Of a DNA stretch of 64,000 bases, positions 45,710-55,188 are shown piece by piece; position 1 is the first letter of the stretch, and each line of letters begins with the position of its first letter. The DNA is from Diphasiastrum complanatum (taxonomy: Eukaryota > Streptophyta > Lycopodiopsida > Lycopodiales > Lycopodiaceae), in the NCBI GenBank assembly GCA_029204225.1, contig CM055094.1, positions 14,512,928 through 14,576,927 of the forward strand. The letters run 5' to 3'. The position numbers were made by a program, and so were the translations under genes. Below the pieces are notes generated by a model that was not told the origin of the DNA, made no database searches, and was given only the letters and a program-made list of their open reading frames with translations.

Positions 45710-46010
45710 GCGCAAAACTACTTCAGCTGAAATCTGTTGATAGCTAGAGGAAAACCAACATACTAACTGCATCCAAAAAATTGTACGCTTCCGCTCCAGC
45801 AAGATGGTCCAATATGCTTTCAGTAAAGGGTAACAAAAAGTGATCCTTTCGCGTCACTTTATTCAAAGCTTTGAGATTTACACAAATTCTCATCTTTCCA
45901 TTCTTCTTAGGAATGACAACAATTGGCGAAATCCATTATGTATGTTCGATTTCATATATGAAGTCGGCAACTCCTTACTTCATGTGAAATAAGACTCTAT
46001 TTTCTCATTT
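45710..46010 (-). pseudogene. Ty3/gypsy reverse transcriptase fragment
   Basis: The minus-strand reading ...WISPIVVIPKKNGKMRICVNLKALNKVTRKDHFLLPFTESILDHLAGAEAYNFLDA is the start of a gypsy RT. The PFT...LD.LAG..A.NFLD wording resembles the Athila/Tat side rather than the other gypsy relics in this window. Length about 80 residues, with a frame break; an isolated fragment. Confidence 0.75.
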
Positions 46011-46029
46011 TCCTCCATGGAAGTCAATT

Positions 46030-46392
46030 GATTAGTGCATTGGCGGCTCACAGAAAGTAGCCGTTATTTTAACTGTATGTGGGTCAAATTTCTATTTACA
46101 AAGGGTCAGAGTTATACAAAGGGTCAAATTTATCAGACTCAATCCGATCCAATCTAGGGTCGAAGATGTTCAAAAAATTAGAACCGATCTGATCCAAGGT
46201 TGAAAACGCTCAAAAAATTAGAACTGATCCAACCCAACCCGAGGTCGAAAAATCTCCTTTTGACAAAAATAACATTGGGTCGAAAAATAGGCTTGGATCG
46301 AAAAAATTCATTCCTGAATTTTTCGATTCTTTGCTAAAATTTTGAGTCTTCATATTTTTTATGGAATTCGGCTTGAGCATGGAAGTTCAACA
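46030..46392 (-). repeat. LTR of a minus-strand copia, with GGGTCGAAAAAT repeats
   Basis: The + strand ends GAAGTTCAACA (46392) followed by TGCCCCCTTAAT, which on the minus strand is a polypurine tract (ATTAAGGGGGCA) before TGTTGAACTTC. Units of about 45 bp around (GGGTCGAAAAA / CTCAAAAAATTAGAACTGATCCAA) are repeated degenerately at 46100-46320. The left border is unclear. Confidence 0.5.
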
Positions 46393-47190
46393 TGCCCCCT
46401 TAATGTGGATCCTGAAAATTTTTTATCTTTAGATTTAACATATTGTTAAATCTACGATGATGCTCGAGCTTTGGTGAAGTAATCTGCTGCCTGTAGTTAT
46501 GTCCTGTAGTAAACCAAATAAATTTCCTTGCTTTGCACTTTCTCTCTAAGATAGTGATATCGGATTTCAATGTGCTTACTTTGGGAGTGGAATCTTGGAT
46601 TCAGAGATAGTGCAATGCCACTTTGATTGTCACAATCGAGGGTCGTTGGATGTGACTACAAAATTTTGATATTTGCAAACATGTTTCTCAGCCAAATTGC
46701 CTCCTTGGTAGCATTTGTGACAGTTATGTATTTCGATTATGCGGAGGATAATATTATTGAGGTCTATTTCCGGCTGTTCCATAAAATTGAGCCTTGGCTG
46801 AACAAGAAGACAAATCTAGAGGTCGATTTTCTTGTATCAATGTCTCCTGCCCAATCTGCATCTGTGTAGTTCTCCAAAATGTTGGCAAGTTGGCTGCCTC
46901 CATAGCAAATGTTGAGATATTTGTAGCTTTGACATACTTCGTGACTTTTATGAGAGCCTTCCAATGGACTAGACCTGGATTTGAAAGAAATTAGTTGAGA
47001 GAGCTGATGAAATAAGCAAGGTCGGGTCGAGTGCAAAGCATGGCATACATCAATGAACCAATTATTGAGTGAAACAAATATTGCTTCATCTCCTCCTTCT
47101 CTGACTCGGATTTTGGACATTGTCCCTTTGATAGCTTCAAACCAGGGTCGAGTGGAAAGTGGTTTGGTTTGCACTCGGCCATTACTTAGA
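46393..47190 (-). pseudogene. Minus-strand Ty1/copia 3' pol fragment
   Basis: Reads (minus) PLDPGLKLSKGQ...SIIGSLMYAMLCTRPDLAYFISSL...NPGLVHWKALIK, then, after shifts, DADWAGDIDTRKSTSRFVF and further decayed RNase H to the polypurine tract at 46393-46404. The family is close to 1-664 (LKLxKxQC, SIIGSLMY). Truncated on its 5' side at 47190 where the next element begins. Confidence 0.8.
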
Positions 47191-47194
47191 ATTT

Positions 47195-48050
47195 TCTTCG
47201 AATAGGAACACAGATCATGCTACAAAGTAGCACAGACAGAAAACACTCTCCACAGCAAGCTCACATAGCAACTGTATTTCTCAAAATGAAATTACACTGT
47301 ACATATAGTTGTTCACTCAGGCAACCCATGCATGACCCAGGTTGCCGTTGGCGGGATGCGTGGCGAGGCCAACTGATCCTTATCGACTAATAGGACCCAC
47401 AATATAGTAGCACAATGATTCTACTTTAATTCTAACTCTCTCCCTTAAAGTAGAGTCTACTTTTTATACAGTCATATACATAGCTTTAAAGTCAACAAAC
47501 TTTAAGTACAGAAAGCTTTGATCTATACTTATCTGGTGAAAATATCAGCTAGTTGTTCTTCCGTGCTACAATGAACAACATGAATTTCACGTATAAAGTG
47601 ATACTGAATCTCACGTATAAACTGATACTGAATCTCAATGTGTTTGGTTCTCGCATGGAACACTGGATTCTTTGCTAGCTGAATGCCACTTTAACTATCG
47701 CTATGTAAAGTTGTGGGATTTTTCTGCTTCATGCCAACTTCTTCCAAGATTTGTCTTAACCATATAGCTTTATGTGCTGCACTACACATTGCCTTATACT
47801 TTGCTTTTGTGGTGGATAGAGCAATTGTACTTTGCTTCTTACTAGACCAGGAAAAGCAATTGCCACAGAACTAGAATACATACCCTATGGTGGATCTACG
47901 ATCGTCATAGTCACCTCCCCAATCCGCATCCACATAGCCACACAATGTTCCATGAGGTGTTTCTTGATCATGTCTATCATCTCTTGATTATTTCCCATAA
48001 TAATCAAGTCATCAACATAAAGAGCAATCAAAGCAACCATACCATGAAAG
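47195..48050 (-). pseudogene. Minus-strand copia: LTR, RNase H and internally deleted RT
   Basis: Polypurine tract ACTTTAAGGGAGAG (minus) at 47436-47449; the short region 47195-47435 to its left is the presumed LTR. RNase H on the minus strand: CGYVDADWGGDYDDRRST, WSSKKQSTIALSTTKAKY, HARTKHIEIQYQFIREI (a short local duplication repeats IREIQYHF) and EEQLADIFT. Immediately before it stands ALIALYVDDLIIMGNNQEMIDMIKKHLME, the catalytic RT box. So roughly 170 codons between the YVDD helix and RNase H are deleted. Beyond 48050 the sequence is no longer copia. Confidence 0.8.
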
Positions 48051-48059
48051 CATAAGCTC

Positions 48060-50014
48060 TGGAAATTTATAGCAACCAAACAATAAATGTGAGTGATGAC
48101 CATTTGCTTGCTTGTCTCCTCCAACTTTGTCCTTTCTTGATATGTCTCCACCATAAAACTCCATGAATGAGCCTCCATCTCCATCTTGCCACAAGATATC
48201 ATCAAACCTTGATGACTTGGCCATGAATGAGTGACATAATGAACCTCCAATAGCTTCATTTCCATCAGCAAAACCAGCCAAGAATGCTAGTACAACTCCA
48301 ACAATAAGATATTGCAAGACAATGTAGCTAGTTTGTCTATATCCTGACAATTTGCACACATCCACATGAAATAGCTCAAACATGAGATAGAACAAGTAAA
48401 GTAAACTTGAACAACACTTCTTTGCTTCTCCTTTGGCCTTACTTGACTCTTCAACAAGTTGCAAAAACAGATCCAAAACATCTTTGCCAAATACCCTTCC
48501 TTTGATGCTCTTAACTAGCTCCAAATTGCCACCTTTCCTTTTGTGTTGTTGAAGCCCTTTGAGACCAACCTCTTGATCTTCCTCTTGACCATCAAAGTCA
48601 TTGAACAAACTATTTATTTCAGATTCATTACTTGCTTTTCCAGTATGAAAACCATGAGAACCAATATCCACTTGCATAGCATCATCTATACAAGAAAATT
48701 CTCCAAAACATGTGAGTAAAGCAAAGTGAGTCGCTTCCAATTGCTTACCTTTCTCTTGATCATCAGAGATATCAAAGATATGAATATCTTCAGACCTAAA
48801 CCTCTGAAAATACTCTCTCTCAAACATATGATCTAGATCCAACAAGATCTCATCAATGCTTGATCTCGAATTTCCACAAATGTTAGTGAAAACAATGTCA
48901 TCAATATCACCACCATAAATCAAAAGATAGATTTTAAACTTTCCATCCAACATGAATTAGAGTAGGTGAAGATGAGTATCAAACCTAATAAATCTAGCCT
49001 TCTTGAGTCCATAACAAGCCTCAATGAGCTCACCAATGAGATATCCCTTGCCTTGAAGAAATTGCCTCTCGATTTGCTCCATGTAGTCTTCTCCAACCAA
49101 CCTTTTGCCATCTCGATCATGAGTGATCAATTCACAATCATAGAATTCTTTGAGTTGATGAAGAGATGTGAGATCCATGCCTTGGATCTTCCCAAGAACC
49201 AATCTTCCATTGCTTTTTCCTTCATAAGACTCCCTAGCATTTCTAATATCAATGAGTAGCTTGCATCTCAAGGATTCAAAAACAATGCTGTCAGGAGTGG
49301 GCCACTCATCACTTTAAAAACTAGGCAATGGAATTGCCTTGAGCTTGCCAAAACTTCCATCTATTTGTGGCGTATATAAAGATTCATAAAAATAGATACC
49401 ACAATCTGCAAGTTCCTTTGGACTTCTTTCTCTGTATTGCAACTTTCCAACATCAGAGTGAATCACGTCTAATATTTCTGCAAGTGATTGTGCGGGCTCC
49501 CATTCACTTATGCATGATGGATATAAATCTGAAAGACGAAAACAATGTTGAAGCATTTAAATCATAATCTGATGAGCATCAATAAAGAAAATCACCTATG
49601 ATTGTTGTAGAGTGCATATGTTTTGATATACTTACAATTACATTTTTGATGATCATGAGGATTGATATCATGTACTTTGATTTCTGAATGCATGTATACA
49701 TGTTGTACTAAGACTTCTGATATAGATTGACCTCCCGGGGTAGTCTTAAACTCCAAAATTTTTGCTTTCCAATAAGATTTGTAAGTCATTTTTGCTCTTT
49801 TCTTTTGTCAGAAATTGTCCTTTGATGATGGATGCAGCAACACCCATGAGTTCTTTCTATATTTTGTTCGCTTCCAGTTATCAGCTTCATCTTTCTCATT
49901 GTAAAGAATCGCAGACTCGATTGTAGATCTGGGTCTCCTTGCCATTGCTATTTTCAAAGCTTGGGTGCCAAAAATCTCTCTGATATGATACTTAATTTCA
50001 ATTTTTCGTATCAC
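48060..50014 (-). pseudogene. Unrecognised gene or gene fragment with a spliceable intron
   Basis: Long minus-strand coding-like stretch. Exon A (50014-49636; a plausible ATG at the MARRPRST... reading near 49945) holds a WVLLHPSS...YWKAKILEF...EVLVQHVYMHSEI pattern that weakly recalls a BAH domain. A 107-nt intron (49635-49529) has GTAAGT and TTCGTCTTTCAG borders and joins the frames correctly in phase 1. Exon B (49528 down to about 48060) continues in one frame with ISEWEPAQSLAEIL, LLIDIRNARESYEGKSNGRL and RQFLQGKGYLIGELIEACYGL, then an acidic region (FDGQEEDQEVG) and a hydrophobic stretch. In-frame stops at about 49806, 49314 and 48957 make it a pseudogene unless these lie in unrecognised introns. 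No family identified. Its 3' end abuts copia RT sequence of the same orientation. Confidence 0.5.
49529..49635 (-). other. Predicted intron (107 nt) in the 48-50 kb gene-like region
   Basis: Donor AATT|GTAAGTATATC and acceptor TTTTCGTCTTTCAG|ATTTATATCC on the minus strand. Splicing removes a stop-containing stretch and reconciles two different reading frames (phase 1), the behaviour expected of a true spliceosomal intron. Confidence 0.65.
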
Positions 50015-52600
50015 ATTTAATCTAATGTGAATGCCAACATAGTCACAGTTATTGCGTTATACCATATTTTATGTAACTGTACATACTATATTTCTATAAT
50101 TGTAACTGGTATACTTAGAAAATTCATTATACTAACCAGCATAGTCAAGTAAATTTAACTTGAGGTATTGACATCGGGCAGATTAGCACGTGTCGGGCAG
50201 GAAGAAGAAACCAATGGGATACGTCCATGCTGCCTAGACACAAATTTCAAAGTTTTCTATATTGCATTTTTATTTTTTGATTAATTTGAACTATGTTACG
50301 TAGATTTCAAATCTGTGCATTTTGATTGGGCCTGGTGACGGTCGAAACTAAAGAAAAATAAATAAAAGTATCTTCACAAAGGGTCTTTTTGATATTGAGA
50401 ACTCCTCTAGTTATTCACATTTTTGGGATTTTTGGAGAATGATTTTTGGGCTTTTTCATGTTCGAAGCGAGCTTCTTTGACACCAATTTAGATTGAGGTT
50501 CTAGGCCATCCAAGGATTTAGGGTTACTATATTTTTTGTCCTCTTGAGTTGCCCATTGGAGTCATTTACTTGACCGTGAGGGGGACAAATGGATCATGAT
50601 TTGTCAACATTTGTCATACGATGATGTGCTATCTGAATTCATTCGTACACAACTGTGTATCACTTTAGATCACCACCCACTATAATTGTTAGTAAGAAAT
50701 CCAAAGGTTGCATACAACTTGTCCTGAAGATTTTCCTTTAGTTATTATGGAATGGTAAAAAAAAAGAAAATTGAGATAAAAAACTGATCACAACATTTTG
50801 ATGTGTGATTTCTACATTATTGGTGCATGATCATATGTCGATTGGTTTAGGGTTTAAGATATACTTGCAATGAAAGTGTGATTAATGCTCTTTGTGGACA
50901 AGGTAGCCCATAGCTTTAGGTTAAAGATTTGGACATATTTAAGTCGCACTACACAACACTTATTAGAAATAAAAAACTTGAATATGAATGTGCAGAAAAT
51001 ATTAATTCTTAACAAAGTAAGGGGACTCAAACCTGTTTACTAAGAAAGGCAGTGGTTGAGTGACTTGCTTTGAGTCACTAGGAGATGTGACATGCTATAG
51101 ATGGCATGTTCTAGTTTGCTGCATGACAAATCCATGAAACTGTATTGGACATCCTTCGATGATTAATGAGAGAGCACTTCTATTATTTGTGTAAAAACTT
51201 GTGATAATCTAGGTGTCAGGTATTTCAATAATGTGTCATGTACGAGCTTGTGAACTATTTTGCTACTATGGTTTAGGGGCTTATAGAATCAAAATTTCGA
51301 TTCAATTTTTGAATCATCTCGTGTATGTTTTTTGCTTTACACAAAATCACTTCAAGTGATACAAAACAACTGTGTAATATGGAAAATATACAACTCGCTT
51401 AAAGGCTAAAACTATATTAGCTATAACATGTTCATGCATAGGAAGCCATGCTAGTATATGAGGCAACAAATTATTCGTGCCAACCGTACACGTTAGGGGC
51501 TCAACTTTGGAGATATTCATAACACATTGATAATAAATTGCTTTTACATTCCGACTATCTGGGAACAATGCCCTTGAACAAAATGAAAGACATGTTTTTC
51601 ATTGGCTTTATCAATAACATTTGCAAATATTGGAAGCCACATTTACAGATGTGATGGTTTTGCCATGCTATATATGAAAGGTATAACTACACAGGTTCAT
51701 GGAAATGTTCTGTTTCGAGTTGAAGCTTGAAAAACCTCAACATCTGTTAGCATGGGTTGGTGCACAAACATATTGTTATTTTGATCAAGGCCCATCAGTC
51801 TCAGAAATACAAAATGTAGATGTTTGCAACCCAAATACGATTTTCCCTCTGAATGTCAATTTTGAAAATCCGGACAAGTGCAGATAGGGTTTGTAGCAAT
51901 GTGCACATCATACCGAGTGTTTGAATCAACCGAGAAATCCGTCTTGATTACAAATATTTCATGTTTCTCTTGTTCCAATACTTTCACATGCACCACCTCT
52001 GTGTTTATGGTCAATGTTGTATTTATGCAGAGAAGTGCTATTGCAGATATACCAGTCCTGAACTTGAATCACATGCCTTCTTTGCCTACTGTTGAAGATG
52101 ATGCAACATTTTGTTGTGCTCCATCTGGGCCGGGTTTATTTCCCTCTTTAGGAACTGTTGATAGATTAGATAGTAATCTGTAGTTCTAACAAACCCACAG
52201 TTGGCCACCAAGGTGCAAACTTTATGGTTTGCTTTACACTTTGACCCTTGGTCAAACTGTTTGAAATCTCCATATTTAGGCCTCAATTTGATGTTCGCCA
52301 ATTTGGACTATTTTTCACGTTCACCCTCAAATTCAACTTGGCCAAGAAATCACCATGAACGCTTACCACAACCAAGATAAGACTTCTTTGATGAATTTCA
52401 AAAACCAGCACTTGACAAATTTCATGTTTTCTTTTTTCCCTTTGTATCCAACTCCAAATAAACCACATAAAACATGAGCATCATATAAAATATGGATCTT
52501 CCTCAACACAAACCCAACAGTAAGTAGGTAGTAAAAAACTATTCCTTCTACTCTCCTCCTCTGATTTGAACCTAAACCATATGGTAGATCCAATGATGAT
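50015..52600. other. Intergenic/repeat DNA, no gene supported
   Basis: AT-rich. 50285-50415 is the second copy of the repeat at 39803-39926. A CACGTG lies at about 50190. Minus-strand frames at 51347-51568 and 52363-52614, and plus-strand ones at 51699-52183, are short and unmatched to any family I know; some could be decayed transposase. The rest shows nothing. Confidence 0.4.
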
Positions 52601-52605
52601 TCTCC

Positions 52606-53870
52606 ATGAACCATGCCAAGAACTCTAGTTCACAAGTTTCGCCACAAAACTTTACTTTCCAAGCATCAATTCAACAAATAGTGTGGAGTCAAGATTCTAA
52701 TAGATACGTTGGAGGAAGACATTGTTTGAATCTGTGTCAAAGAACACCATTGCTTGAAACTGTCTTGGCTAAAAAGTTGTATGCATACACTCCTGAAGAG
52801 TCTCCAATTCTATGGCTGAAATCCTAGCTTTTAGGAATAGACAAATTTCAAACATGACTTTGATATGTCATTTAAAATGTTCCTTGTAGGTGCAAGATGG
52901 TGTGGAAGGTGCCAACACTCCACGTACAAATCTGTCAGAATCTAAACATGGTAGCTGGCTAGTAGGAGAAGGCCACAAGAGCGTGATATCTTTGTATGAT
53001 GCATGTGTATTAGACATGGCAAATGCTTTGTTGCAAAGCGCAAAGCAACATGCATACACCTTGGGTCGACATCTAGGAGAGGGACCCAGTCTGGAAAAGC
53101 TCATCAATAGAAGTGACTCCAGGAATCCAACTAGACCAAGGGAGGTGCTAAGGACCATAAACGAAGTCGTGGTAGGAACACCCATGCACCAACAACCAAC
53201 AAATTTGGAAGGGGATAATGTCAAAAAAAATGGTCTACATTGGTTGTGGAAATCGATGATAATGGTAGCACAAACCGAAGTACAATCTTCAAAATGTAGA
53301 TCGCAGGAACAAGGGATGCCCCAGGAAATTCAACTTTTGTACAAGTCCAAAAGATGGCCATGAGACAAACCCTAAACCCACCGAACATTCATGTCATATC
53401 AACGGAGAGGCTATTGTGGAGCGATATGTGCACAATAGTTACTGGGCAATCAGGAGAACTTCCTTGAATAGCCGAGCCAAGTGCCTTGGTTGGATACAAA
53501 ATACAAGAAAGTGTGGTCGCATGATACCTAATTCAACCAAGGGAGCACTTGTGCCTTGCTTCTACGATGCAAGAAAACATGCCAATGGAAGGACACAACA
53601 GATGATGTGGTTTTGCAACAATGATTGCACGCATGCCTGGGATCCAGAAAGGAGCATATCCCCCAAACCCACAAGATCCCCGACATATGGCCTGTGGCTG
53701 AAGGGACAAACCTTATACAACAAGAGGTAGATATGCTTGTTCATGCAGGGTTCCAATTAGAGACAAAGTCGGTCAGTGCAGGACATAGCACCAGAGAACA
53801 TCATGCTCCTCTTTTACTAGCAATTTGGAGACTAATCAGAATGGTGGTGAAGTCTTTGGAATAAAGTCTG
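52606..53870 (+). other. ORF-rich stretch of unknown origin
   Basis: Successive plus-strand frames (52606-52827; 52890-53363, 157 codons; 53416-53730; 53625-53864) have normal amino-acid composition and are in series, suggesting one decayed or spliced coding unit. The 52890 frame is soluble and helix-prone (KSVISLYDACVLDMANALLQ...). The 53416 frame has several Cys/His residues (C-FYDARKHANG...WFCNNDCTHAW) but no zinc finger I can name. The opposite strand is also open over 52868-53224. Function unknown; it may equally be a transposon accessory region. Confidence 0.3.
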
Positions 53871-53973
53871 TTTGGATTGTTTTTGGTTTTAGTCTACCAA
53901 TAACACAAAATGCCAATGCGAGGCCCTTTTTGGCCACCCAAACCTTTCTTTCATTGATTTCTCAGTTCAAACT

Positions 53974-53975
<2 letters not shown>

Positions 53976-54013
<38 letters not shown>
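53976..54013. repeat. (AT)n microsatellite
   Basis: A 38-bp alternating AT tract, followed by GGCCAGGAAAAGCCTAGTGCAAGCGCTAGGCTTTTCTGGCC, a strong inverted repeat (arms GGCCAGGAAAAGCCTAG / CTAGGCTTTTCTGGCC, about 54014-54054), then an A11 run. Confidence 0.95.
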
Positions 54014-54016
<3 letters not shown>

Positions 54017-54159
54017 CAGGAAAAGCCTAGTGCAAGCGCTAGGCTTTTTCTGGCCCAAAAAAAAAAACATCATCAAATTTGGTGTAATTCCAAGCTTAAT
54101 ATCTTTTCAAACTTAACGATTTTTTTTTTTTCATTTTGGACATTGATTCCAGTGGTTCT

Positions 54160-54960
54160 TATCATTTCAAAAGAATTTGCAATAGTGGGGGACTGGTGAA
54201 GATAGAGCACCTAACCAAGCACTCAGAGACAGAACAATTTCTCAATGGTTTATCTATGGTTCTGAGCACTTTCTCAAGTTCCAAAGATATAATAAGTGAC
54301 AAATCTTCTAAACGAGATAAATTTTCATCAGATCCAAATTTATCACCTTCATGTAAACTTAATTTTAATAAGCTTACATGAAACATTAGGTGTGCATTAG
54401 ATTTTCTTTGAAGATCTAGTTCATAAGCTAAAGAAGCAATTTCTATACAATTTTGAATGGTCCACAAAATGAGTAGACAATTTATAATGCTTCCCGATAC
54501 ATAATGTTCTAGAATCTTTTGGATGTCTAAGATATACCTAGTCATCAACTTTAAAATCTCTAGGAGATCTGTTAAGATCAACATAGTGCTTAGCTATGTC
54601 TTGAGCACTACAGATATTATCTTTAGCCACTTGTAGCATTTCTTGTTGCATATCATGCATGAAATCTGCAACCTTCTAGATCCTAATAGATTTCGTCTCC
54701 ACATTGACCGAAGATCTTGGCCGAAAACCGTACATAAGCATAGAAGGACCGTAACCTATAATAGACTGCTTTCTACTATTGTATGTAAACTCAATCAGAG
54801 GAATTTAATCTTCCTAATGAGATAGCCTATCAGAAACATATGTCCTCAACATGTCTTCCATAGTCTGATTAGTTCTTTCCATTTGGCCATCTGATTCAAG
54901 ATGACTAGTAGAACTAAAGTGAAGAGAAGTTTCCAGTTTATGGAATATTGTTGACCAGAA
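54160..54960 (-). pseudogene. Ty3/gypsy integrase C-terminal relic
   Basis: Minus-strand reading contains SHLESDGQMERTNQTMEDMLRTYV (integrase core, the E of DDE in QMERTN), EFTYNNS...GYGPSMLMYGFRPRS, then SAQDIAKHYVDLNRSPRDFKVDD, and finally YELDLQRKSNAHLMFHVSLLKLSL, the conserved end of gypsy integrase. Several stops. Truncated on both sides. Confidence 0.8.
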
Positions 54961-55188
54961 AGTACCAAATAAAAAAAAAACCTAGGTAGATATTGTTTGA
55001 GCATATGAAGCCAAAGAAGACTAAGTGGTATTGCAAATATTGTTAGTTACGTCCTTTCAAAATGAGATGCTCTTCGGCATTCCAATGAGTATGTGGAACT
55101 TTTAGATGACATTTGTGACTTAGAAGCTATATTTGTGAGATTTGTGACTATTTCTTTATTTATGTTATAAGTATAAACTTCTAAAGTG

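Noticed and set aside
49592-49789. Treating the 49592-50014 and 49314-49556 frames as separate genes
   Set aside because: A consensus intron (49529-49635) joins them in phase; they are better read as one broken gene.
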